Notes under the pieces: generated by a model
What the model was told of the DNA's origin: nothing
The model's database searches: none
What the model saw: the letters and a program-made list of their open reading frames with translations, nothing else
Translations under genes and position numbers: made by a program
Part shown: piece by piece, positions 54,420 through 64,000 of the stretch
How positions within the stretch are numbered: the first letter of the stretch is position 1
Layout of the letters: every line of letters starts with the position of its first letter
Assembly (NCBI RefSeq): GCF_021018895.1
Contig: NC_079375.1
Coordinates: 585,560-649,559 of the forward strand
Origin: Seriola aureovittata
Lineage: Eukaryota; Chordata; Actinopteri; Carangiformes; Carangidae
DNA: 64,000 nt
Direction: 5' to 3'

Positions 54420-55976
54420 ACTACATTTAAAACAATACTGGGTGGTGAACCCTCTAACGCACGTTCAATAACGCCAGACAGCCTTTCTGTGACTATCAGG
54501 TACCTCGGTTAGCGAGATCAATCTTTCTGAAATCAAGACGTTGCAGCAATTTGGAAGAGTTTAAAGCAGGTATGTCCCTGACCTGTATCTGACCTCTCTC
54601 ACATCCTGCAGATCCCCCCTCCCCACACTGCACTAAACATCTATTAACCACGTCCTGGTCACCCTCTAGGGCTCCCCCTATTTGCATGTGACCCCCACCA
54701 GACTCAGAAGCAGGAACTGTAGCAAAAGCTTGGTCAGGATCTAGCATCTGGAACCAATCAGTCACTGTGGGGTCAACACCTAGGTCAGAATCTAGCATAC
54801 AATCATACGGCCTGTGATCCTCAACACCTGGGTAGGGGTCTGTCATAAAATCATATGGCATGTGACCATCAGACACAGCAGCAGCGGCTCTTTCAGACAT
54901 TGCAGAAACAAGTGGAATTTCAAATTCATTAGCAGCAGCAACAGGTGCAGCCCTTTGATCTAATAGTATATTAAGTCTTCTGTGTTGTGAATCAAGCCGT
55001 CGACAAAAGGATGCATGGTCAAATGACATGTCAGACCCTGGTGGATAAAAATGCTTCAATGCATAACGGTTAATTTTAGCATGCCAACCTTGGGTAGTAT
55101 CAGGGAAATCACTATTGCTACCCCAGCAGGACACATCACTGTGTTTGAAAATTTTTTCAGCCAATAAATGACCTCTATGACACAACAACGATGACAACTG
55201 AGAACACCAGACCTGCTGAAACTGATTTGAAAGCCTGCACATAAGACTGATTATAATTTCGTGACTCTTAATTGTTTTTTCTGTGTAAGTCTGTTGTTTT
55301 TCCACTTTGGGCCTGGATTTTGTTGAATGAAGAGGTCTCCAATTGTTTGAATTTGTTATCTACGTAGTCACGCAAAGAGTTCTCTAGTTGTCTAAAACAG
55401 TTATCTATATGGTCGATCAAAGTGCTCTCCAATTTCCTGAATTGTCTGTTTATATTGTCACACTGTGGCTGAGCGTAGCTTCAGGCTTCAGGCTCTGGTG
55501 ACCCTGAAGTTGTGTATCTTCTCTTTTTACTTAGCTCTAAACATAGGCCATAAAGAGTGCTTAAATCAGGCAACTCTTCTGAGTTTTTTAACTCTGGCTG
55601 ATCATATAGGGCAGGGGTGTCAAACTTACGGCCCGCGGGCCGAATCAGGCCCGCAAACGGGTTTAACCCTCCTATTATCCTTGAGGTCAATTTGACCCCA
55701 TTCAATGTTTATCATTCAGAAAACAATAGTTAGCTTTTATTTTTGCTCCATATTTCATGACTTTTCCTAATTTGATGGGGACAACTGATTAAGCATAAAA
55801 TTATCATGATGATATTTTTTCAATGTGCTGAATGCATATTGCACGCATTGGTGGTCCTCTGGGGTCAATTTGACCCCAAGCTGTTTTAGCTGTGTAAAAC
55901 TTGTCTGTCTGTGTGTGTGACCTAACATCCCCACACCTGCAGGTGCACAGTTGATACTTTTGAGTTGATACATAAT

Positions 55977-55978
<2 letters not shown>

Positions 55979-56013
<35 letters not shown>
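55979..56013. repeat. (CA)n microsatellite
   Basis: About 17 CA units in the left part of the piggyBac-like element. The antisense VCVCVC frames are artefacts. Confidence 0.95.
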
Positions 56014-56018
<5 letters not shown>

Positions 56019-56789
56019 TACGGGTTTCTGTGTACTACAAGGTCAATTTTTCCAAACACTTTTTTTTGGTGTATTAGAGGGACACCCCTTTCCATTTGCT
56101 TCACAAAGATGGGGTAAAGATCAAAAAATCTTTTTTGAGGCATATAACACAAATTTCACTTCAAATATTGAATACACACAACACAACTCAAAATGTAACA
56201 ACCTGACAACATGCTTAATTAGGAGGACATAGATAATGAGGTGCTGAAGCCCCGCCCATGACACATATGACAATTATAAGGACTATTTAATTTGTGAGGA
56301 CAGGAGCTATACAACACACAAACACTGTCACTGAGGTGATTTGAAGGGTCTAACATGAGTTAATGGGACATGGCTTAACACAACCACTAAAATAAAGGCA
56401 ATGTGCAATAAAAAGAATTATCTGTGAAGGCCATTTTATAACGAAGGGCTCAGACTGGCATGTTACTAAAACACAATGCTTTTTATGTGAACTGATCGGT
56501 AATACATCAAGTAAAACCTTGATAGATGATAAGGACATTAATCCAGACACAGAAGTCTGTGAGCAAGAACCCAATTTTAATGTCATGAGTGCTGCTGTAT
56601 CAAATTCTTGAATATACCAATGATTCACTCACCTAGAGCAACACCTCAAAGGCAGCTGTTCAACTACTCCAAACAGTATGACGCTGCAACAAATACATTA
56701 CTAAACTCACTAACTGAAAACAAGAATGGTGGCTGTTCACTTGTCACTCTTCTTCCTAAGGGATATGCCACGATTTCTCACAAAGTCTC

Positions 56790-59700
56790 TTATGTATAAC
56801 ACTGAATCTTTGTTGCTAGTTTCCCCTTCTTGATGCAATCTTTGAAATGTCGCATCACTGCCGCAACCTCAGCTGGAGACCATTGATGTTTTGGTTTCCT
56901 CCTGGGATCATGCTCTTCATCAGCATTGTTGAGAAACATTATTAAAAAAACAAACAAAAAAAACACAGATTGTAAATGGAAAACCAAACTCTTGGGTCAA
57001 CAATTCATTTTCTGCACATTTGTTATGTTAAGTATGGCTGCACTGATCTAATGGTTTCCTCTCTAGATGCCGAATCTGGTATCCCAAATCACAATATCTG
57101 CAAAATTTGTAGTTGTAGTTTCACAATAAAATCTTACCAGTGCTTTAACACTACTGTTTCTTTTGTGAAGCACAAGTAGAAGGTAATTCATTAGCATCAG
57201 CAGTAGATTTAAGCATCAATGTCTACTCACTGGAGCAAATGAACAGTGCAGAACAATAACGAAGCAACCCGCTAAGATAAAGTCATTTCAGTTAACAGAA
57301 TGACTGTACTGATATCTATGATAATGCCACACTACCACTTGCCAGTGCACTAAAAATTGAGATGGTAGCATCTCTAATTTCAAGTGATTTTTTCAGTAAC
57401 TTCAGTGCATTGTCCTGTAACATAGAAGATATCCAAACATCACAAAATAGGAGATCACAAATCTTCTACCAATTTCATAAATACTGAAAATGTATTACAA
57501 TATTCAGATTCTCAATGCTGGTGATAGAGATAAAACGCAAAAGTGCAAGGAAGGGAATAGAAAGGAAGGTTAGGAAAAGAAACACACAACATTCAGTAGC
57601 ATTGACTGGCCAACATGCAGTGAATTAAACAATAAATGAATGCTGGTAGACTGAGATAGAGGGTCATACCGTCTGAAGCATCTGGAGGTTCCTCAACAGG
57701 TTGCAAGGCTCTTTTCCTCCTGTAGATTGTATAGTATAGCTCAATGAAATGAGTCTTTTCACAAGAGGTATTTTAACCTGTCATAGCAGAATGGCAGAGG
57801 TACAGCTACCAGCATTAATGATTGTTGCGTTTCACTTAAAATGTCCTAATAGTCCAACCAGTGTGCTAGCATGTATAATATTTGAGTCATTCAACTTACA
57901 TACTAAAGTGTTATTCAGTTTCTAGGGATAATTTCACCTCCACTTATGTTACCACAATAAAGCAGTATATACTGTATAATGTACTTGTGTATTTGTGTAA
58001 TTTACCCAGGCGTTCATGCGTTTTGGTTTCCCTCCTGGGCTTTTTGCCCTTGTTACACCCTGCAAAAGCAAAATATAAACAAAATCAATGTCAGTATCAA
58101 CCAAAACTCTGGTGTCAATATTTAACTCTTATGACACTTAACTTATAAATCTACAACTCCAATGAAATGTCAATGAATTATCAGTGTCTTCAGAGAATGT
58201 ACAGCAAGTAGCTTTAAGATATATATATATATATATGTAATTATATTATAAGGGGGATCAGAAAAGTGATGGCAATTTCAAGTTGAATGTGTATGTGAAG
58301 AACAATTATTTGACCAAATGTTTAAATCTAAAAAGGCAAGATGAGTAAACACACACTGATGGATTTAGTGTTGGGACACGCACCAGCAGATCATCTTTAA
58401 TTCTGAAAACAATCTTAAGTCAATATCAACATTCAGTGGAAATTGTATCACCTGTTGAACATCTTTGATGCAGTCAGATGCCACGGCTGCATGTTGAGGA
58501 TCTTCACCAGTTGAAATCTTATGTAGAGAAAGAGAAACAATATCATTAAATAACCAGCAAGACACAACACAACTGTGCCTGTTGACATATAGTGAGTTAA
58601 CAAAATTATCTGTACAGTAGAATGATAGGACATCAAGAATACTGTATATAAAACAGAAAAACATTTGAACAGCATTTCATAGAAATCACCAGTCAGTACA
58701 GCACAGTGACATTCATGTTAGCACAAAAGATTACCTACTGATAACTTGAGAGATAACAATACAATTATGCACTGAGGAAATTGTAGATAGTATAGTAATG
58801 TAGTGTAATGGTGACAGTGAGGGTGAACATTCATCTTGGTATAGACACCAATAAACACTTAACAGTATCCATACGGTGTCCTCACAGTGCATAAACCTGA
58901 CCAGTACATACAAACTGAGGACTGTGTATGTGTAACATTTACACAGTCCTCATAGTACATATACTGGACCACTACATACTAAAAGAGGAAATCAATCCCT
59001 GAAAACAATCTTAAGTCAATATCAACATTCAATGGAAATTGTATCACCTGTTGAACATCTTTGATGCTGTCAGATGCCACGACGGCATGTTGAGGATCTT
59101 CACCAGTTGAAATCTTATGTAGAGAAAGAGAAACAATATCATTAAATAACCAGCAAGACACAACAAGACTGTACCTATTGACATATAGTGAGTTAGCAAC
59201 ACAATTATCTATACAGGAGAATGCCAGGGCTTAAATATTGAACTCCAATTTTTATTTTATAGATCAGTATGAAACACGCACCTTCACAAACCATTTAAAA
59301 ATCATTTATTTTCTTCTACCAAATAGTACTGATGAGCAAGTATTATGGTTATTATCAGGTTTTTGATCAGGTTTTCAGAAACTCAGAATGTGATGAAGAA
59401 AGCGTGCCAACAGCCAGGTTACCTCCACAGAGTCAGTTACTGCTGTAACTGGCCCAGAGTTTAAGTTACATCTCATTCTGGAACTGTAAACCCAGTGTTT
59501 CCCTCATCTCAGGGTGAACAAACTCAGATGTTTCACTAAACCTGCTTTCTGGAACAGACCCCAGGATACTCATGTCCATGTAAACACACTCAGAGACTGA
59601 ACAAAGCTCTATTCAACATTACTCTACACAGAGTACGTTTTGTTTTACGTGTGAACATACTGTGACTGCATTATAGTAGGTTCACACTGCAACCTGTTAG

Positions 59701-60443
59701 CTCTTTGTGAAATAAATTCTTGTCTGTACCTTTAATCTCCATGGCCAGTCAGAGTCTCCATAGTTGTAGGTTATCTCTTCCCCCGGCCCGATGTCCTTGA
59801 TTGCAAATAAACAGAGATGAGGCTGTCTACCCACAGTGATGGTCCTCATTCTGCTGTTTGGGCTTACATGATCATCGTTGACGAGTCTCCCTAGGGAATC
59901 ATCCTCTTTGGCTGCGTCAACACTGAAATGACAAAAAATAGGGAAGTATAGTGAAAGTATCATGACAGAAGCACACTATGTTGAATGAATAAATACATTA
60001 CCACTACTGCTACTACTAACATTGAATTAGTATGGCAATGCATATACCATAACTGTTTTCCATTGTAACAAAATTCAAACATGAAAACCTTCAGGGCATC
60101 ATGGTACAATCTCAGCATGTTTTCATGTTCCTGTTTGCTTATGACATCCCCTCTATATTCGAGAAGGAAGTCTCCTTTCTTAAAGTGGCAGCAACTAAAC
60201 AATCCTCGACCTAACAGAACAAAGAAGACAGAAAAAGAAGAAGACTGTGTTAGGTAGTGATGCAATTAAAAGAATAATTAAAAGTAGGTCTGTGCTAAAG
60301 AATCTTAAATACCTTGGCAACTCACCTTTGAATGAATTAATATATTTTATACTGAATCCATTCTTGTCCTTTCCCTGGGACGAAAAATATGCTGCCTCTT
60401 CTGTAGGTTTAATTTTCACTCTCTGTGGCCTCATTGTCGACAT
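56790..60443 (-). CDS. KMT5A/SETD8-like SET-domain gene, multi-exon
   Basis: Predicted lysine methyltransferase-like protein of a fish-expanded KMT5A-related family. Exons with clear GT/AG borders and matching phase: 60326-60443 (start MSTMRPQRVKIKPTEEAAYF), 60048-60210 (GRGLFSCCHFKKGDFLLEYR) and 59730-59922 (CVDAAKEDDSLGRLVN, then HLCLFAIKDIGPGEEITYNY). They form one SET domain: GRG start, EYRGD, RLVN in place of the RFINH SAM-binding step, and GEEITYNYGD. Probable 3' exons: 59048-59113 and its copy 58452-58517, 58006-58059, 57670-57719, and 56790-56914 ending KPKHQWSPAEVAAVMRHFKD then an early TAA. The phase from the SET exons into the last three is not secured. No stop or frameshift is seen in the SET exons. 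The C-terminus is shorter than I would expect of the family. A 5' non-coding exon may start near 61127. Activity is unproven; the VNDD variation could weaken it. Confidence 0.7.
58452..58517 (-). repeat. duplicated 66 bp exon of the SET gene, copy 2
   Basis: Encodes ISTGEDPQHAAVASDCIKDV plus QQ. With flanking intron it repeats 59048-59113: the block 58396-58600 matches 58992-59195 with few differences (Cys for Ser and Ala for Val in the exon). Both copies keep GT/AG borders and phase 0, so either or both could be spliced in. Confidence 0.85.
59048..59113 (-). repeat. duplicated 66 bp exon of the SET gene, copy 1
   Basis: Encodes ISTGEDPQHAVVASDSIKDV plus QQ. It directly follows the SET exons in transcription order. 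A short hairpin (GAGGACTGTG / CACAGTCCTC, 58917-58951) lies between the two copies. Confidence 0.85.
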
Positions 60444-61126
60444 CTCATGGAAAAGATGATGACTTCAGTAAAGATACAGAAAGAAATCTGATCAGTTTAA
60501 CTGTCACAGTTTAACTGACTTACTGCAGACCTATTTAACAGTTGACCTTTTGTTTTTTAACTGTACCAGTACAGCCTGTGTAGGAAATGTGCCAAACAAA
60601 CTTTACTCTGGTATGACTCTACTCTCAAAACAAGCACATTCACTAGTACAGGTGTCACAACATGCAGTCTCCTAACTGACTGCAGAACTGACATGTAACA
60701 GACACTATTAGACTGTACTGAAATGTTACCATGGAAAAATTAGCATATTCAGATAAAACTAAATGCAGCAATTCATAAAATAAACTGATAACTTTGTACT
60801 GTGCTGATAATACTAACCTTACAACCTACATCACTGACAATACACTGAATTAATAGCACTGACATTTCTACAAACATACATAAAGTTGCAAGATAGTCTG
60901 CAAACTACAGCAGCAGCCGTTTGATTTTCCCAAAACACTAACGTCATGTAATCAACTACATTACTACACAATACACGGTAACTCTGCCACTGCCAGTCCC
61001 AAGTGCAGATAACAAAAGAGGAGGGGTGAGTATGACTTCATAGTGACTAACCACAAATATGTTACAAGAAAAGGAGATAAAAATAAGTAAATAAATATGT
61101 TTATGAGAGGAAAGGGGGGCTTACCA

Positions 61127-61170
61127 ACATCAATCAATATGGTTCATTCTGTGAGTCATGAATGTGCACC
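61127..61170 (-). promoter_or_regulatory. possible 5' exon and splice donor of the SET gene
   Basis: On the minus strand TGATGTTG is followed by GTAAGCC (61120s), a good donor. An acceptor (ACTGAAG) lies just before the start codon at 60443. If used, the first exon would lie in DNA belonging to the right end of the piggyBac-like element. Only the sequence signals are seen. Confidence 0.3.
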
Positions 61171-61546
61171 CCAAATTAGAAAAGATTTGGATGAAAGATT
61201 TTCAAGATACACTAACTCTAAAACTGAAAGTTTGACCTGATGGTGGCGCTACAGGGAAGGTCACCAACAGGGTTCATACTCTTGTGGTCATTAATGTTGT
61301 CAGTAAATTTGAGAAGATTTGTATGAAATCTTTTCAAGATAAATTAATTCTAATTTAAAAGTTTTGCCTGATGGTGGCGCTAGAGGAAGGGTCAACTTAC
61401 TGATGGGTTTCATGATCAAGGGGTTATTTATGTATTTAACAAATAAACAAAGTGCCTGACACAAAAACTTGGTCAACAATTTTCTGTAAATAATTTTCTG
61501 GAGGCAAATATCCCTCTGGTCAGATTGACCCCAAGGGTAAAATGTG

Positions 61547-61594
61547 CCGGATTAACCCTAGTATTATCCTCAAATATTACTAGGGTTAATCCGG
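61547..61594. repeat. 48 bp near-perfect palindrome at the right end of the piggyBac-like element
   Basis: CCGGATTAACCCTAGTA opens it and TACTAGGGTTAATCCGG closes it. It holds two TTAA sites (61552-61555, 61586-61589) only 30 bp apart. The outer TTAATCCGG belongs to the host hAT, yet the same bases occur inverted inside the element. Confidence 0.9.
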
Positions 61595-61960
61595 CCTGTG
61601 AGATGATTTCCAAAGTATAAAAATAGCTGCAATTTTTCAATGAAAGAAACTGCTGTTCTAAATGTGTCCACTGGATGTCGCAATAGCAATTCTGTTACGC
61701 AAGCAAACTGTTTATACCGGGCCGAGCAAGTAGGCTTATACCTAACAGCTAGCCCGGAGCTGCCTTGTCGTTCTGCCTATTACGAGACACAGGTGACACA
61801 CATCAGGGAAAAAGCAGGTACTCACCCAGGAGGAAGTAAAGACACAAGAGGGAAACTACCAAAATAAAACAGGAAATGACAAGACAAACATAAAACACTA
61901 AGGCCTGGGGACCGGGAAAGCGTCAGGCTTTTGCAAATATCAGCCTGACAAGAAACACAG

Positions 61961-62935
61961 TTGCAGACAGGATTTTCTGATCTTTCAGAGGATTTGGACA
62001 GCCAATTGAAGCGCAAAGTAAAGTCATTTATTGCGTTTTCAGTTGCAATTGATGAAAGCACGGACATTACAGATGTTGCACAACTGGCCATATTCATCCG
62101 CGGAGTTGATGACACTTTGACCGTCACCGAGGAGTTCGTGGAGTTGGTGCCAATGACGGACACCACAACAGCAGCTGATATTTTCACCGCCCTCGTCGGA
62201 GCGCTGGACAGGGTCGGAGTGGACTGGTCCCGCGCTGTCAGCCTGGCAACAGATGGTGCGCCTTCAATGACTGGGGAAAAAGCAGGTGTTGTCACAAAAT
62301 TCAGGGAGAAGGTGCAGACTTCAAATGGAGGACTTGAATTTTGGACTTTTCATTGTATTTTGCATCAGGAGGCATTGTGTTGCAAATCATTGAAGATGGA
62401 TAACGTCATGGAGGTGGTCGTCTGAACCGTGAATTTCATCCGATCCAGAGGCCTGAATCACCGCCAGTTTGACAGCCCTCTCAGAGAAAAAGACCACAAC
62501 TATGGCCTGCCATACCACACCGAGGTAAGATGGTTAAGCCGAGGTGCTGTCCTGAGGCGCTTCTTTGATTTACGCGAGGAAATCAAACAGTTCATGGAAA
62601 AAAAGGGCAAGCCAGTCTTAGAATTTCAGTCCACAGAATGGATGCAGGATCTTGCATTTATGGTGGATGTTACAGAGCATCTGAATAACTTGAATAAAAT
62701 GCTGCAAGGGCGCACCAAAGTTGTCACGCAGTACTATGACAGCATATGCGCGTTCAAGTTGAAGCTGTCATTGTGGGAGACACAACTCGCGGGTGGTGAT
62801 GCTGCTCACTTTCCTTGTCTGAAAGATGTGTGCGCGACCCAACGTGCCGCAGACATGAAGCGGTTAAAAGATAAAATAACGAGACTAGTGCGGGAGTTTG
62901 AGCAACGCTTTTCAGATTTTTTCTTTTCTTTTTTC
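61961..62935 (+). pseudogene. hAT transposase, GTF2IRD2-like, truncated
   Basis: Central part of a transposase related to, but distinct from, the one at 17791-19588. First piece (61961-62425): FSVAIDESTDITDVAQLAIF, LATDGAPSMTGEKAGV and FHCILHQEALC, ending in a stop at 62423-62425. Second piece (62429 onward, in another frame): NFIRSRGLNHRQFDSPL, YHTEVRWLSRGAVLRRFFDL and QDLAFMVDVTEHLNNLN, then REFEQRFSDF at about 62890-62920, after which the sequence becomes a TTTTC run. The N-terminal BED finger and the C-terminal dimerisation block are missing. It is non-functional. Confidence 0.85.
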
Positions 62936-62945
62936 TTTTGCTTGT

Positions 62946-63200
62946 ACAGGGTTTTGGCAGCACACTAGTCTGGAAGCTTGCTTGGGTTTTGCTTGTTATT
63001 TTGGCCTTTGTTTCATCCTGAAGTCAAGCTTCATTCATTGTAAATAATGCTCACGTCACTGTAAATAACAAGCAATAAATTCTTCACTTTTTTTGCTCTG
63101 CTTTTCTGTTGTTTATGTTGTGCTCTTGCAGCTCTTGGCCAAAGCAGAACACTATGCCTGGGTAGCTTACTGGGTAGGTTCCAGTTACTGTGTTGGGATC
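62946..63200. other. unassigned sequence
   Basis: Contains direct repeats of TCACTGTAAATAA and AATAAAT near 63040-63080. Nothing is recognised. Confidence 0.4.
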
Positions 63201-63395
63201 CATCGCTGCAGCTGGACTGGTCACTGGGGCTTGGCTGATCACTGTGGTTGGGCTGATGACTGTGGCTGGACTGTTCGCTGTGGCTGGACTGGTGACTGGG
63301 GCTGGACTGTTCGCTGTGGCTGGACTGTTCGCTGTGGCTGGACTGGTGACTGGGGCTGGACTGGTGACTGGGGCTGGACTGATGACTGAACTAAG
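63200..63395. repeat. minisatellite of CTGGACTGGTGACTGGGG-type units
   Basis: About ten degenerate units of 15-18 bp built from GCTGGACTG, GTGACTGGG and TTCGCTGTG. The long open frames on both strands across it (63093-63462) are translations of the repeat. Confidence 0.9.
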
Positions 63396-63598
63396 CATTC
63401 CTCGACTGGCTGGCTCTTTAGATGTGAATGTCCAGAGTCTGAAAAACAAAACTATGATTTAATTTCCAGCTGGATACAGGTTAATGGAAATACAGAGGAC
63501 ATACAGAACTGTTAAGATTAGGACCTTGTGGTCCTTTTCTTTCCCTGTTTTCCTTACGTTATCCACTGTGTTCCCTTCCCTCTTGTGGTTGTTTTCTA

Positions 63599-63600
<2 letters not shown>

Positions 63601-63648
<48 letters not shown>
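63601..63648. repeat. (GT)n microsatellite
   Basis: About 24 GT units. Confidence 0.95.
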
Positions 63649-64000
63649 CATCCCTAACCCTTCCTAGATCCTGCTCCCAGTCTCCATCCACACATGCTGT
63701 TCATCACACAATCAACTCCACAACCACATGCAGTATAACGCCCGGTTCAACTCTTCACTCATCGCCCGATCATTCCGACTCATCGTACGCTACAGCCAGA
63801 CTTTGCCTTTTTTGCTCTATTGAACTGCTCATTACCCTGTATTCCTGTGCCCTAGGACCATTCTTCTGCCACCCTGCTGCCTGCCAAGCTCATCCCCATC
63901 TCGTCTCGTCTGTTTGGATTTCAGTTCCCTAGCTCACATCAGAAGATTTACTGCCTGCCTGTCACACCTGCCTGCCCAACTCCACTACTCCCAACGATAT
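63649..64000. other. unassigned pyrimidine-rich sequence
   Basis: CT-rich with CTGCCTGCC repeats toward the window end. It could be part of an LTR or 5' UTR that continues outside the window; no proof is visible. Confidence 0.35.

Larger units (their letters stand above)
52658..55611 (-). pseudogene. Polinton/adintovirus-type DNA polymerase B gene, broken
   Basis: Minus-strand fragment of a large protein-primed-type family B DNA polymerase. N-terminal part 54496-55611: coiled-coil repeats (QFRKLESTL, FRQLENSL, FKQLET) then a unique region. 53480-53940: NNLCFSICLVHFADA and FEKPLGVKIIV. 53110-53343: cysteine fingers (CPDCKRICKSQQCF, YCEACGKTYKTG). 52709-53086: exonuclease motif II (FNTHNISGFDNYILLEYF). 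The rest of the exonuclease and the whole polymerase palm are missing beyond the hAT remnant. Breaks seen: a stop/frame change near 54500, the solo LTR at 53946-54419, a GT/G-run at 53407-53455, frame changes near 53100 and 53470, the hAT at 52657, and probably the hAT at 55612. Family call rests on the finger pattern and exo motif order. Confidence 0.65.
55667..61585. mobile_element. piggyBac-like element (5.9 kb) carrying a SET-domain gene
   Basis: Flanked by TTAA at 55663-55666 and 61586-61589, inside a hAT whose halves match up when it is removed. Left end CCCTCCTATTATCCTTGAGG then TCAATTTGACCCC; right end (inverted) CCCTAGTAATATTTGAGG, with CCCTTGGGGTCAATCTGACC a little further in. C-rich ends and TTAA targeting are the piggyBac pattern. 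No piggyBac transposase is seen. The interior (about 56340-61130) is occupied by the KMT5A-like gene on the minus strand. Near the right end a 130 bp unit is tandemly repeated (GATGGTGGCGCTA at 61240 and 61368). Ends and duplications are seen; that the gene was captured as cargo is inference. Confidence 0.75.
55612..62945 (+). mobile_element. hAT element (GTF2IRD2-like), split by a piggyBac-like insertion
   Basis: Left end CAGGGGTGTCAAACTTACGG at 55612, then GCCCGCGGGCC and CAGGCCCGCAAACGGG to 55662. The element resumes at 61590 with TCCGGCCTGTGAGATGATTT, and its transposase remnant lies at 61961-62935. Taking out the insertion rejoins the two sides at a single TTAA. 61785-61920 looks like another small insertion, related to the solo LTR. 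The right terminus is missing: coding similarity stops near 62935 and no CAGGGGTGTC-like end follows. Confidence 0.8.

Noticed and set aside
63093..63462. Repetitive Trp/Gly-rich or Ala/Gly/Leu-rich ORFs
   Set aside because: Open in several frames on both strands because the underlying minisatellite has few stop codons.

Overview
The window is eukaryotic and looks like a teleost (ray-finned) fish: intron-containing genes sit in long non-coding DNA full of (CA)n, (GATA)n and (TA)n microsatellites, and almost everything recognisable is a transposable element of a kind mixed together in fish (L2-type LINE, DIRS, Ty3/Gypsy, L1, several hAT lineages, CACTG-ended EnSpm/CMC-like, Academ-like, piggyBac-like, a tRNA-derived SINE, a Polinton-type DNA polymerase). 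I see no bacterial-style gene layout, CRISPR array, rRNA gene or free-standing tRNA gene. No gene is certain to be an ordinary single-copy host gene; a KMT5A-like SET gene and a decayed BEN-domain gene come closest, and both lie inside or against mobile elements.

Layout. 0-8 kb: a hAT end, a decayed L2-type LINE, then a 1.9 kb block present twice in direct orientation (2798-4742 and 6297-8188) around the 5' part of a CACTG-ended element. 8-13 kb: unassigned DNA, a complete 1384 bp hAT-type element with an exact 8 bp target duplication, and a DIRS fragment (gag-like part joined to tyrosine recombinase). 13-22 kb: one nearly full Ty3/Gypsy element on the minus strand (LTR, integrase, RNase H, RT, protease, gag, LTR) cut by a 2.7 kb GTF2IRD2-like hAT transposon with its own exact 8 bp duplication. 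22-29.5 kb: nothing recognised apart from simple repeats.

29.5-38.3 kb: an Academ-like transposon with an uninterrupted 1556-codon ORF (putative XPG/FEN-like nuclease domain plus a Cys8 motif) between nearly identical inverted arms of about 0.5 kb; its right arm is repeated 2 kb further on. 39-47 kb: a minus-strand, frameshifted BEN-domain gene lies head to head with a plus-strand multi-exon EnSpm/CMC-like transposase gene; an L1 fragment sits between them, and the first 1.1 kb of the transposase gene is also present at 36-37 kb. 48-50 kb: a TTAA-flanked MITE and a hAT remnant carrying a SINE. 51.6-55.6 kb: a KIAA1586-like hAT remnant and a minus-strand Polinton/adintovirus-type DNA polymerase B gene, broken by that hAT and by a solo LTR.

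55.6-63 kb: a GTF2IRD2-like hAT is split by a 5.9 kb insertion with TTAA duplications and piggyBac-like ends. In place of a piggyBac transposase this insertion carries a spliced KMT5A/SETD8-like SET-domain gene. This and the intact Academ-like ORF are the most interesting objects here. 63-64 kb: a minisatellite, a (GT)n array and unassigned DNA. The genes do not form a pathway; the window records nested, partly recent insertions and local duplications.
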